This document shows, piece by piece, positions 41,602-49,566 of a stretch of DNA of 49,566 bases. The translations under genes were made by a program, and so were the position numbers. Below the pieces are notes generated by a model, which saw only the letters and a program-made list of their open reading frames with translations, was not told the origin of the DNA and searched no databases. Each line of letters opens with the position of its first letter. Position 1 is the stretch's first letter. Source of the stretch: Pseudolabrys sp. (GTDB lineage Bacteria > Pseudomonadota > Alphaproteobacteria > Rhizobiales > Xanthobacteraceae). The DNA is taken from positions 1 through 49,566 of the forward strand of contig JAHBZF010000009.1 of the NCBI GenBank assembly GCA_019635575.1, in the 5' to 3' direction.

Positions 41602-44600
41602 ATGACGGACGGCAACCAGGGTCGCAGACGCGGCCGCCGGCGGTTCAAGGCGATGTGGCGTTTGCACCGGCCCAAGGGGCACGGCGGACGGCGCTCGCGC
41701 TTGCGTGTGCGCCGCCGCCTCCTGGCCGTTGTCCGCTCGCGGCTCGTGCGCCGGATCGCCTATTGCGTCGGCGGCACGGTCGGCGTCGCGGTCCTGCTGG
41801 TCGGGGCGCTGTGGTGGCGTCTTTCCACCGGCCCGATCGAGATGAACTTCGTCACGCCGTGGATCGCCAGCGCGATCGAGGAGAATTTCGGCCGGACCCA
41901 CAAGGTCGAGATCGGCGGCACGCAGATCGAGCGCGACGAGCATGGCCGCGCGGCCTTGCGCATCCGCGATATCGTCGTGCGCGATGCCGACGGCATCATC
42001 GTCGCCAGCGCGCCGAAAGCCGAAGTCGCGCTATCCGGCGCGAGCCTGCTCAGTGGACACATCCGCGCCGCCAGTCTCAATCTGGTCGGCGCCGAGATGA
42101 AGCTGCGCATCGAGGAGAACGGCGACATCACCGTGTTCGCCGGCGCCGAGACCCGGCCGATCGCCACCGCGCCGGCGCCGCCATTGCCGGCCAAAAAACC
42201 CGCTCCCGCGGATTCCGCAACTCCGGCCGCCCCGGCACCCGCGACGTCCGCAACCCCCGCGTCTCCGCAACGCTCCGGCTACGAGGAACTGGCGGCGCTG
42301 CTGGCCTGGGTCGACGGGCTCGGGGCCAGCGGTCTCGACGGCTACGATCTCTCGCAACTCGGCCTCAAGGGCGGCAACCTGATCGTCGATGACCGGCGCA
42401 ACGGCAAACGTTGGACGTTCTCGCGGATCAATCTCAGCCTGACCCGGCCCGCCGACGGCGGCGTCGAATTCCGGCTCGGCTCGGAGAGTGCCGAACGTCC
42501 CTGGCAGATCCGCGCGGCGGTGGCACCGACCGCGGACAATCACCGCATCGTCGCGCTCGACGCGCACAAGGTGTCGTCCAAGGATGTGCTGCTGGCGCTG
42601 CGGCTCGGCGAGGGGACTTTCGAGGCCGACCTGCTCCTGTCCATGAGCATCCGTGGCGAGATCGCCGCCGACGGCACACCGCAGGTCGCCGAGGGCAATG
42701 TGCTGGCGGAATCCGGCTATATCGCCGATCTCGACGAACAGCCGCCGACACGAGTGGATATCGATCGCGTGGCGCTGAGTTTTTCATGGGATGCGGAGCG
42801 GCGCGCCTTCGTCATGCCCTTCCGTATCGTCGCCAGCGACAACCAGATCGCCATGGTGGCGCAGGTTCAGGCCGAGGCGGGACAATCGGGAATCTGGCAT
42901 TTCGACATCAACCGTACGCCGATGATCGATCCGGTGATCCTCGGCACGGTTGCGGCCGGCGGCCCGGAGCCGCTGTCGCTCAATCGCGCGGTGCTGCGCG
43001 CCAAGCTTGACGTCAACAAGCGGCGTCTCGACCTCGAGCAGCTCGACCTCGGGCGCGTCGATCCGCGTCCCGAACACAATCTCGGCATCGCCATGTCCGG
43101 CTTCCTCGATTATTCGGGAGCGGACACGCGCATCTCGCTTGGTCTTGCCGGCACGCGCATGTCGGTCGATTCCGCCTTGCGCATCTGGCCGGTGTTCGTC
43201 GCGCCGCATGTGCGTGAATGGGCCGAGCAACGGCTGTCCGGCGGCCGGATCGACCGGATGCTGATCGCCATGAACACGACGACGCCGGCGCTGAGTTCGC
43301 ACGGACCGCCGATGGCGGAGGATGCCCTCCAGGTGGAAGTGGACACCAATGGCATTTCGTTTCGGCCGGTGGACGGTTTGCCGGCCATCCGCGACGCCGA
43401 CGTGAATATCCGCGTCACCGGCGGCACCGCGACGATGACGCTCGGTCGCGGCACCATGGAAGTGTCGCCGGGCCGCAAGCTCAACATCGCCAATGGCCTG
43501 TTCGAAATTCCCGACACGCATCCGAAGGAGCCTCAGGCGCGCGCGCGTTTCCGCGTTGACGGTACGTTGCCGGCAGCGGCCGAACTGCTGACGCTCGAAC
43601 CGCTACGCGACAACGGGGTGCCGATCGATCCGGCGGCAAGCCGCGGCACTATCGCCGCGCAGGTGCAGTTGTCACTGCCGCTCGCCAAGACGCTGCCGAA
43701 GTCGGCGATCACTTATGCGGTGACGGCCGACGTCACCAATTTCTCGGTCGACAAGCTGATCTCGGGGCAGAAGGTCGAGGGATCGGCGATGAAGCTGACG
43801 ATCACGCCGCAGGGATTTCAGTCGCGCGGCGACGTGAAGATCAACGGCATTCCGGCGCTGCTCGAATATCGCAAACCGACGGGATCGCAGGATGGCGAGA
43901 TGCGTCTCGCGGTGTCGCTTGATGACGCTGCGCGCGCAAAGCTCGGGTTCGATCTCGGCGCTGCCGTTACCGGCACGATCCCGGTGCGGATGGCGGCGAA
44001 GGTCGGTCCGGGGTTGCAGGAGGTGCGCTACGGCGCCGACGCCGACCTCACCAATGTGAAGATCGACAATCTGGTTCCGGGCTGGCTGAAACCGGCTGGC
44101 AAGGCGGCGCGCGCCACCTTCACCTTCGCCACCGACAAGAGCGGCCTGCATGTCAACGATATCGTCGTCGACGGGCAGGGCATCACCATGCGCGGCGAAC
44201 TCGATGTCGATCCGGATGGCGACATCGTATCGGCGAATTTCCCGGTGCTCGCCCTCAACGAAGGCGACAAGCTGTCGCTCAAGGCGGATCGCACCGGCGA
44301 CGGCCCGCTGCGGGTGACGCTGCGCGGCGACGTGGTCGATGGGCGCGGCTTCATCAAGTCGTCGATGTCGAGCTCGGTGCTGGAGGCGAAGGCCAAGCGC
44401 AAACCGGCGGATTTCGATGTCGATGTGAAGATCGCGGCGGTGCTCGGTCACAACGGCGAAGCGCTGCGCGGGCTTGAACTGAAACTGTCGCGGCGCGGCG
44501 GCCAGATCCGCAACTTCGCGATGAATGCCAAGATCGGCCGCGACACGCCGTTCATCGGCGACATGCGGCGGCGGCTCGCCAACGGCAAGCCGGTGGTCTA

Positions 44601-45198
44601 TCTCGAGACCAGCGATGCCGGTGCGCTGTTCCGCTTCACCGACGTTTATCCGCGCATGTATGGCGGGCGCATTTCCATCGGGCTCGATCCGCCGACGCCT
44701 GACGGGACGGCGCAGGACGGCATCATCAGCGTCAACAATTTCCAGATTCGCGGCGAGCCGGCACTCGATCAGGTCGTGTCGCGCGCGCCGAACGGCCAGC
44801 GCGGTTCGGTCGAATTCCAGCAGGCGCAGGCCGAGTTCGTGAAGGCGCCGGGGCGCATGCTGGTGAAGAACGGCGTGGTGCGCGGCCCGGTGATCGGCGC
44901 GACCATCGAAGGCAATATCGATTACGCGCGCGACGAGATCCACATGCGCGGCACGTTCATCCCGCTCTACGGCCTCAACAACATGTTCGGGCAGATCCCG
45001 CTGATCGGCTTCTTCCTTGGCGGACCGAACAGCAACGAGGGTTTGCTCGGCGTGACCTACGAGATCACCGGCCAGCCGGGTAATTTCCGGATTCAGCCGA
45101 ATCCGTTGTCGGTGATCGCGCCGGGCCTGCTGCGCAAGTTCTTCGAATTCCGCGACACCACGACGAACCAGCCGGCGTTCGCCGATCCGAACCGGTGA
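41602..45198 (+). CDS. Large AsmA/YhdP-like envelope protein (DUF3971-type)
   Basis: The 1198 residues start with a very basic segment (about 1-50, many Arg), one membrane helix at about 53-73 (YCVGGTVGVAVLLVGALWW) and then a long periplasmic part made of repeated beta-rich segments, as in AsmA, TamB and YhdP, which are thought to bridge the inner and outer membrane and move phospholipids. A Pro/Ala-rich hinge lies near 175-200 of the mature part (PAKKPAPADSATPAAPAPAT). The C-terminal region (LNNMFGQIPLIGFFLGGPNSNEGLLGVTYEI) is typical of the family. ATG at 41602 is used; TTG at 41536 with GGGGGAG before it would add 22 residues. It is divergent from the peroxiredoxin. Confidence 0.88.
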   Translation: MTDGNQGRRRGRRRFKAMWRLHRPKGHGGRRSRLRVRRRLLAVVRSRLVRRIAYCVGGTVGVAVLLVGALWWRLSTGPIEMNFVTPWIASAIEENFGRTHKVEIGGTQIERDEHGRAALRIRDIVVRDADGIIVASAPKAEVALSGASLLSGHIRAASLNLVGAEMKLRIEENGDITVFAGAETRPIATAPAPPLPAKKPAPADSATPAAPAPATSATPASPQRSGYEELAALLAWVDGLGASGLDGYDLSQLGLKGGNLIVDDRRNGKRWTFSRINLSLTRPADGGVEFRLGSESAERPWQIRAAVAPTADNHRIVALDAHKVSSKDVLLALRLGEGTFEADLLLSMSIRGEIAADGTPQVAEGNVLAESGYIADLDEQPPTRVDIDRVALSFSWDAERRAFVMPFRIVASDNQIAMVAQVQAEAGQSGIWHFDINRTPMIDPVILGTVAAGGPEPLSLNRAVLRAKLDVNKRRLDLEQLDLGRVDPRPEHNLGIAMSGFLDYSGADTRISLGLAGTRMSVDSALRIWPVFVAPHVREWAEQRLSGGRIDRMLIAMNTTTPALSSHGPPMAEDALQVEVDTNGISFRPVDGLPAIRDADVNIRVTGGTATMTLGRGTMEVSPGRKLNIANGLFEIPDTHPKEPQARARFRVDGTLPAAAELLTLEPLRDNGVPIDPAASRGTIAAQVQLSLPLAKTLPKSAITYAVTADVTNFSVDKLISGQKVEGSAMKLTITPQGFQSRGDVKINGIPALLEYRKPTGSQDGEMRLAVSLDDAARAKLGFDLGAAVTGTIPVRMAAKVGPGLQEVRYGADADLTNVKIDNLVPGWLKPAGKAARATFTFATDKSGLHVNDIVVDGQGITMRGELDVDPDGDIVSANFPVLALNEGDKLSLKADRTGDGPLRVTLRGDVVDGRGFIKSSMSSSVLEAKAKRKPADFDVDVKIAAVLGHNGEALRGLELKLSRRGGQIRNFAMNAKIGRDTPFIGDMRRRLANGKPVVYLETSDAGALFRFTDVYPRMYGGRISIGLDPPTPDGTAQDGIISVNNFQIRGEPALDQVVSRAPNGQRGSVEFQQAQAEFVKAPGRMLVKNGVVRGPVIGATIEGNIDYARDEIHMRGTFIPLYGLNNMFGQIPLIGFFLGGPNSNEGLLGVTYEITGQPGNFRIQPNPLSVIAPGLLRKFFEFRDTTTNQPAFADPNR

Positions 45199-45303
45199 AC
45201 CTGTCCGGCTTGGCCAATTCGGCTCGGCACCCCGATTTTCATGAGCGTTCTGGAACTGCGACCGGACGATCGGCAAGGCGTGTCGCCGATGTCGGTGACG
45301 CTG

Positions 45304-45720
45304 CTATGGGGCGCCGGAGATCCCGGACGTCTGGTCGGTAATGGCTGTTTGGCGGCGGGTTTTCGCGGCGGCGCGGAATAAACCTGCCGATATGAGCCAC
45401 AGCGTCGTGAAGAATGCGGCGAACAGCAGAGCCTTTGTCTCGCCATCTGGAATGTTTGCAGTCGATGGCGCTGTCACGATGAGCGCGGTGAGCAAGAGCT
45501 GCATGATCGCTATACCCAGCATGGCGCGCGCCATCCCGGCGGGCTGAAACCGAACGGACGCGGCCGTCACGATGGCCGCTGCGACCAGCATGATGTATCC
45601 GATCCCGGTTCCGTCATCGCGAACGATCGTCGTCCACAGGGTGAGGAGCGAGGCCGCGACTGCGACGGCAACTCCCATGCGATAGAGGCGAGTGTCGCGA
45701 ACGCCGTCGAGCTTGGACAT
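45304..45720 (-). CDS. Small integral membrane protein of unknown function
   Basis: The 138 residues form four membrane helices (about 14-31, 41-57, 65-84 and 95-115: VAVAVAASLLTLWTTIV, GIGYIMLVAAAIVTAASV, MARAMLGIAIMQLLLTALIV, KALLFAAFFTTLWLISAGLF) with short loops and a polar basic tail (AAAKTRRQTAITDQT). No family was recognised. It lies between tyrS (43 bases downstream on the same strand) and the convergent AsmA-like gene. The start codon follows no strong ribosome site, but the helix pattern and lack of any other gene in this gap support it. Confidence 0.72.
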   Translation of the reverse strand: MSKLDGVRDTRLYRMGVAVAVAASLLTLWTTIVRDDGTGIGYIMLVAAAIVTAASVRFQPAGMARAMLGIAIMQLLLTALIVTAPSTANIPDGETKALLFAAFFTTLWLISAGLFRAAAKTRRQTAITDQTSGISGAP

Positions 45721-45763
45721 GGGGCTCCACCTCGGTCCAGACCCGCCCGACCATGTCGGGGTG

Positions 45764-47017
45764 TCAGACTGGTTTCAGCAACACGTGCTTCTTCTTGCCG
45801 AGCGAAATCTTGATCACGCCTTCCGGCGTCAGGTTCGCGCGGGTGAGCGCGAGCTTCTCGTCGCTGACGGCCGCGTCGTTGATGCGCAGGCCGCCGGACT
45901 TGATCTGCCGGCGCGCTTCCCCGGTCGAGGCCACAAGCCCCGCCGTCACCGCTGCGGTGAGCACGCCGTAACCCTGGTCGAGCGCGCTCGCCGGAATGTC
46001 GATGGTCGGCAACGTGTCGGCGAGCGCGCCTTCCTCGAAGGTCTTGCGCGCCGTTCCTTCGGCCTGATCGGCAGCGGCGTGGCCGTGCATCAGCGCGGTC
46101 GCCTCGTTGGCGAGCACCTTCTTCGCCTCGTTGATCTCGGCGCCCTTGAGCGCCGCGAGCTTCTCGATCTCGTCGAGCGGCAGGGTGGTGAACAGCTTGA
46201 GGAAGCGCGCGACGTCGCCGTCCTCGGTGTTGCGCCAGAACTGCCAGTAGTCATAAGGCGACAGCATGTCGGCGTTGAGCCAGACGGCGCCGGCGGCGGT
46301 CTTGCCCATCTTCGCGCCGGACGCGGTGGTGAGCAGCGGACAGGTCAGCGCATAGAGCTGGTGCGTGCCCATGCGGCGGCCGAGATCGATGCCGTTGACG
46401 ATGTTGCCCCACTGATCCGAGCCGCCCATCTGCAGGTTGCAACCGAAGCGGCGCGCCAGCTCGACGTAGTCGTAGGACTGGAGGATCATGTAGTTGAATT
46501 CGATGAACGACAGTTCCTGCTCGCGCTCGAGGCGCAGCTTCACCGAATCCATCGTCAGCATGCGGTTGATCGAGAAGTGCCGGCCGACCTCGCGCAGCAT
46601 CTCGATGTAGTTGAGCTTGGTCAGCCACTCGGCATTGTCGATCATCACCGCGTCGGATTTCCCCGCGCCGAAGGTGATGAACTTGTCGAAGGTGGTGCGG
46701 ATCGATGCCTTGTTGGCGTCGATCTGCTCGTAGGTGAGGAGCTTGCGCGTCTCGTCGCGGCCGGACGGATCGCCGACGCGGGTGGTGCCGCCGCCCATCA
46801 GCGCGATCGGCTTGTTGCCGGTCGCCTGCAGCCAGTGCAGCATCATGATCGACAACAGGTGTCCGACATGCAGCGAGGCCGCCGTGCAGTCGTAGCCCAC
46901 ATAGGCCACCGCCTCCGATTTCGCCGCGAGGGCGTCGAGCCCGGCCGCGTCGGAAATCTGGTGGATGAAGCCACGGGTGGCCAAAACGTTAAGAAAATCG
47001 GACTTATATGCGCTCAT
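45764..47017 (-). CDS. tyrS: Tyrosyl-tRNA synthetase
   Basis: A class I synthetase charging tRNA-Tyr. The 417 residues are full length: [15 protein letters not shown] with the HIGH-type motif HVGH at 50-53, [12 protein letters not shown] and the KMSKS-type loop [24 protein letters not shown] for tyrosine recognition, and an S4 RNA-binding domain from about residue 350 ([17 protein letters not shown]). The start is ATG at 47017, which overlaps no other gene. It lies divergent from anmK with 86 bases between the starts; divergent tyrS-anmK pairs are common in alphaproteobacteria. Confidence 0.98.
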   Translation of the reverse strand: MSAYKSDFLNVLATRGFIHQISDAAGLDALAAKSEAVAYVGYDCTAASLHVGHLLSIMMLHWLQATGNKPIALMGGGTTRVGDPSGRDETRKLLTYEQIDANKASIRTTFDKFITFGAGKSDAVMIDNAEWLTKLNYIEMLREVGRHFSINRMLTMDSVKLRLEREQELSFIEFNYMILQSYDYVELARRFGCNLQMGGSDQWGNIVNGIDLGRRMGTHQLYALTCPLLTTASGAKMGKTAAGAVWLNADMLSPYDYWQFWRNTEDGDVARFLKLFTTLPLDEIEKLAALKGAEINEAKKVLANEATALMHGHAAADQAEGTARKTFEEGALADTLPTIDIPASALDQGYGVLTAAVTAGLVASTGEARRQIKSGGLRINDAAVSDEKLALTRANLTPEGVIKISLGKKKHVLLKPV

Positions 47018-47103
47018 GGTCCTGTCGCCGGTTTGGCCGGTGGTGTAACAGGTCCGGCGTCGGATTCAACCAAGCTGAACCTCCCGAAAGCCCCGAAAAG
47101 CCC

Positions 47104-48228
47104 ATGACAGAGACGCGCGGCGCGGTGTTGCGTGCCATCGGCCTGATGAGCGGCACCTCGCTCGACGGGGTCGATATCGCGCTGATCGAGACGGACGGCG
47201 AGCGGGTGCTCTCGTTCGGGCCGACCGGCTACCGGGCCTATAGCGAGGACGAGCGGGCGTTGCTGCGGCAGGCGCTGGCGGAAGGCGCGGGGCTGACCGA
47301 CCGCACGTCGCGTCCCGGCGTGCTCGCAGAGGCGGAAGCCTTCGTCACGCGCGCCCATGTGGAGACGATCCAGCAGTTCCTCGCCGCCGAGCGCATCGAC
47401 CGCGCCAGTGTCGATATCGTCGGCTTCCACGGCCAGACGGTGCTGCACAAGCCGGCGGCGCGGCTCACGGTGCAGATCGGGCGCGGCGACGCGGTCGCGC
47501 GGCAGGTCGGTATCCCGGTCGCCTATGATTTCCGCCAGGCCGACATCATGGCGGGCGGGCAGGGCGCGCCGCTGGTGCCGGTGTTCCATCAGGCGATCGC
47601 CCGCGATCTCGACCGGCCGCATCCGATCGTGGTCGTCAATGTCGGCGGCGTCGCCAACATCACCTTCGTCGACGGCGGCGATCCGGTCGCCTGCGACACC
47701 GGGCCGGGCAATGCGCTGATCGACGATTTCATGCGCGCGCGCACCGGCGCGCCGCTCGATCGCGACGGCGATCAGGCCGCACGCGGCGTCGTCGATGAAG
47801 GGTTCGTCGCGCGCATGCTGGAGCATCCGTTCTTCGGCGCGCCATGCCCGAAATCGCTCGACCGCAACGCCTTTGCCTTCACGAATATCGGACTGCCGGA
47901 TTTCACGGTGGCGAACGGCGCGGCGACCTTGTCGGCGCTCACCGCCGCTTCATTGGCCCGGATCGTGCCGCACCTGCCGCAGACGCCACGTTCGTGGATC
48001 GTTGCCGGCGGCGGCTCGTTCAATCCGACCCTGATGCGGATGCTGGCGCAGCGTCTCGCGCCGGCCACGGTGGAAACGGCGGACAAGGTCGGCTGGTCGC
48101 GCGAGGCGTTGGAAGCGCAGGCGTTCGCCTTCCTCGCGGCGCGCACCGTGAAGGGCCTGCCGATCACGTTCCCCAAGACCAGCGGTGCGCCGCGTCCGCT
48201 CACCGGCGGCGTGGTGGCGCAGCCGTAA
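47104..48228 (+). CDS. anmK: Anhydro-N-acetylmuramic acid kinase
   Basis: AnmK opens and phosphorylates 1,6-anhydro-MurNAc from recycled peptidoglycan to give MurNAc-6-phosphate. The 374 residues are the usual length. Motifs are AIGLMSGTSLDGVDIALIETDG (ATP loop), FHGQTVLHKPA, QGAPLVPVFHQ, VNVGGVANITFV, DTGPGNALIDDFM and WIVAGGGSFNPTLM. The frame upstream to 47008 overlaps tyrS and is not used; ATG at 47104 begins MTETRGAVLRAIG. It goes well with the envelope genes elsewhere in the window. A large repeat lies behind it. Confidence 0.97.
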   Translation: MTETRGAVLRAIGLMSGTSLDGVDIALIETDGERVLSFGPTGYRAYSEDERALLRQALAEGAGLTDRTSRPGVLAEAEAFVTRAHVETIQQFLAAERIDRASVDIVGFHGQTVLHKPAARLTVQIGRGDAVARQVGIPVAYDFRQADIMAGGQGAPLVPVFHQAIARDLDRPHPIVVVNVGGVANITFVDGGDPVACDTGPGNALIDDFMRARTGAPLDRDGDQAARGVVDEGFVARMLEHPFFGAPCPKSLDRNAFAFTNIGLPDFTVANGAATLSALTAASLARIVPHLPQTPRSWIVAGGGSFNPTLMRMLAQRLAPATVETADKVGWSREALEAQAFAFLAARTVKGLPITFPKTSGAPRPLTGGVVAQP

Positions 48229-48254
48229 ACATTTTGAACAGTTTTTGCGAAGGC

Positions 48255-48406
48255 CTCATCCTGAGGAGCGATCCATAGGATCGCGTCTCGAAGGAGAGGC
48301 CGGTCAGTGAGGACCGTCGCATGCCCGCCCTCTGGTTCGAGACGCCTCGCCATCGCGTGTCGAAGACGCGCGTGAACGCGCTCATGGCGAGGCTCCTCAC
48401 CATGAG
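48255..48406. repeat. Long inverted-repeat element behind anmK
   Basis: It has the same end arms as the element at 36981 (CTCATCCTGAGGAG and CTCCTCACCATGAG). It is 26 bases longer and holds an extra inner inverted repeat, GCCTCGCCAT at 48344 and ATGGCGAGGC at 48384, both 10 of 10 complementary. It fills the 196-base gap between convergent anmK and hydrolase genes. Confidence 0.85.
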
Positions 48407-48424
48407 GGCTCCGGGAAAGAGGCG

Positions 48425-49084
48425 TTACGCCGCCGGCTTGCGCTGGGTGTTCAGCCGCTTGTCGAGATAGCCGTTCACCGATTGCATCAGCGCGTCGATC
48501 TTGCCGTCGAAGAAGTGGTTGGCGCCGGGGATCACCTTCTGCTCGATGACGATGCCCTTCTGCGTCTTGAGCTTCTCGACTAGGCCCGCGACGTCCTTGT
48601 AGGGGACGACGGCGTCCTTCTCCCCGTGCACGATCAGCCCGGAGGAGGGGCAGGGCGCCAGGAACGAGAAGTCGTACAGATTGGCCGGCGGCGCAATCGA
48701 GATGAAGCCTTCGATTTCCGGGCGGCGCATCAGGAGTTGCATGCCGATCCAGGCGCCGAAGGAGAAGCCGGCGATCCAGCAGCTGCGCGCCTCCGGGTTG
48801 ATCGCTTGCGCCCAGTCGAGCGCGGACGCGGCGTCGGACAATTCGCCCTGGCCGTGGTCGAACGACCCCTGGCTGCGGCCGACGCCGCGGAAATTGAAGC
48901 GCAGCACCGAGAAGCCGCGATGCGCGAAGGCATAATAGAGCTGGTAGACGATCTGGTGGTTCATCGTGCCGTGGAACTGCGGATGCGGATGCAGGATCAT
49001 GGCGATCGGCGCGTTCTTCTGCTTCGCCGGATGGTAGCGGCCTTCGAGGCGGCCGGCAGGGCCGGTGAAGATGACTTCAGGCAT
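48425..49084 (-). CDS. Alpha/beta hydrolase, COG2945 type
   Basis: The 219 residues form a small alpha/beta hydrolase with ILHPHPQFHGTMNH at 30-43, FNFRGVGRSQGSFDHGQGE, and the catalytic set Ser108 (GFSFG nucleophile elbow), Asp157 (HGEKDAVVP) and His190 (GANHFFDG). HPHPQ..G.M.N and NFRGVG are the marks of COG2945-type predicted hydrolases; the substrate is not known. The start chosen is ATG at 49084 (MPEVIFTGPAG), with AAGGGAC 6 bases before it; a frame extending 9 residues further starts within a polar stretch. An inverted repeat lies 9 bases before the start codon. Confidence 0.92.
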   Translation of the reverse strand: MPEVIFTGPAGRLEGRYHPAKQKNAPIAMILHPHPQFHGTMNHQIVYQLYYAFAHRGFSVLRFNFRGVGRSQGSFDHGQGELSDAASALDWAQAINPEARSCWIAGFSFGAWIGMQLLMRRPEIEGFISIAPPANLYDFSFLAPCPSSGLIVHGEKDAVVPYKDVAGLVEKLKTQKGIVIEQKVIPGANHFFDGKIDALMQSVNGYLDKRLNTQRKPAA

Positions 49085-49093
49085 TTTCGTCCC

Positions 49094-49115
49094 TTGATTG
49101 AAGTCGATCAATCAA
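49094..49115. promoter_or_regulatory. Inverted repeat before the hydrolase gene
   Basis: TTGATTG and CAATCAA are exact complements with 8 bases between, 9 bases before the ATG. It could be an operator or a 5' hairpin. Nothing else is visible in the remaining 220 bases up to the LytTR gene. Confidence 0.35.
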
Positions 49116-49339
49116 TTGGTTGGAGCGGTTTCCGTTCGTGCTGCGCGAAGGAATGCGGCTCGTGAATGGGGTGGCAGGCGCCGCCGGGCGGCCCGGTGGT
49201 GGGCGGCGTTCTAGCATGACGCGAGGGGCAAAAAGCAAGGAAATTGTGCAGTCGGCGGTCAGGGAAATGGCTTCATGAGCTGCCCGTAAGGAACTGGAAG
49301 ACTTGAGATATTGCCATCTGCTTGGGGGCGCCAGCCGGC

Positions 49340-49566
49340 TCACGGGGACGGGCCGTTGCGCTCAAGCGCAGCAACCGCATTTCGATAGCGCCGGCTGCCG
49401 GGAACGGTTTGCCCGGAATCGAAGGTAAGCTCGAAATCGCCCGACGGTTTCGACTGCACGGAGGTGACGCGGGCGAGATTGGCAAGCCGGGTGCGATGGA
49501 TGCGGGCGAGGTCGAAGCGCGCAAGCTCGCTTTCGGCGGAAGCGAGTGTGCCGCGGATCAGGTGCA
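49340..49566 (-). CDS. LytTR-type DNA-binding domain protein, C-terminal part (5' end outside window)
   Basis: The last 75 residues are visible, in a frame open to the right edge. LARFDLARIHRTRLANLARV, then TSVQSKPSGDFELTFDSGQTVPGSRRYRNAVAAL, match the end of the LytTR domain, which binds DNA through a beta-rich fold; the H-R-x-x-L-x-N-L-x-R-V line and the R-R-Y-R near the end are the usual marks. Whether the part outside the window is a receiver, a membrane region or something else cannot be seen. The stop is at 49340-49342. This gene is not adjacent to any kinase in the window. Confidence 0.85.
   Translation of the reverse strand, partial: HLIRGTLASAESELARFDLARIHRTRLANLARVTSVQSKPSGDFELTFDSGQTVPGSRRYRNAVAALERNGPSP

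Noticed and set aside
43672-45276. 534-codon minus-strand frame opposite the AsmA-like gene
   Set aside because: Shadow frame rich in Arg, His and Asp; the plus-strand envelope protein has a membrane helix and family ending.
45692-47107. 471-codon plus-strand frame opposite tyrS
   Set aside because: Shadow of tyrS.
1-49566. tRNA, rRNA, CRISPR, insertion sequence or prophage
   Set aside because: No cloverleaf, ribosomal segment, regularly spaced direct repeats, transposase or phage gene was found by reading; small RNAs cannot be excluded without a covariance search.

Overview
The window reads as ordinary chromosome of a high-GC alphaproteobacterium of the order Hyphomicrobiales (Rhizobiales), in the Bradyrhizobium/Rhodopseudomonas/Xanthobacteraceae neighbourhood. 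Several things point there: the order aat, accC-accB-aroQ, DsbA, M48 peptidase, rne divergent to an amiC-type amidase, mrcA, prfB; an RNase E with its S1 domain split by a long acidic insert; three HWE/HisKA_2-type kinases and response regulators; and short palindromic repeats of the kind scattered through rhizobial genomes. No rRNA, tRNA, CRISPR array, transposase or phage gene was seen. The taxon is inferred from gene content, not from a search.

Layout. 1-4.7 kb: end of a DUF2155 gene, aat, a lone response regulator, and a tightly packed three-gene phosphorelay (CHASE3-like kinase, Rcp1-like regulator, receiver-HWE kinase). 4.8-10.9 kb: a minus-strand housekeeping block (M48 peptidase, DsbA-like oxidoreductase, YbdK-like ligase, aroQ, accB, accC) feeding cell-envelope redox, aromatic amino acid and fatty acid synthesis. 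11-14.8 kb: an aminotransferase, an unrecognised 550-residue secreted protein with lower GC, and a DUF1275 membrane protein. 14.8-18 kb: a tricarboxylate-type substrate-binding protein and a PrpF-type tautomerase divergent from a LysR regulator. 18-22.6 kb: an HtrA-like protease without signal peptide, a MetE/UROD-like protein, a GAF-HWE kinase and an FUSC-like membrane protein. 22.6-24.7 kb: a fused aldolase/short-chain dehydrogenase with a structured leader.

24.8-32.4 kb holds rne and, divergent from it across a 637-bp gene-free region, the peptidoglycan genes for amidase and PBP1A. 32.5-35.2 kb is a four-gene operon (Tat-type metallophosphoesterase, type 1 copper protein, ECF sigma factor, membrane anti-sigma factor). 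35.8-37 kb is prfB, read through a programmed +1 frameshift. Then come a NodU-type carbamoyltransferase, an M23 endopeptidase, a Bcp-type peroxiredoxin, a large AsmA/YhdP-like envelope protein, tyrS, anmK, a COG2945-type hydrolase and, cut by the window edge, a LytTR DNA-binding domain.

The most notable non-coding observations are a 50-57-nt repeat found three times directly behind the stop codons of minus-strand genes in the same orientation with a conserved foldback, the long rne/amidase spacer, paired inverted-repeat elements behind prfB and anmK, and the two-hairpin leader of the aldolase gene. I saw no clear case of a wholly new defence or mobile system; the best candidates for new biology are the copper/sigma operon, the MetE-like orphan and the 550-residue secreted protein.
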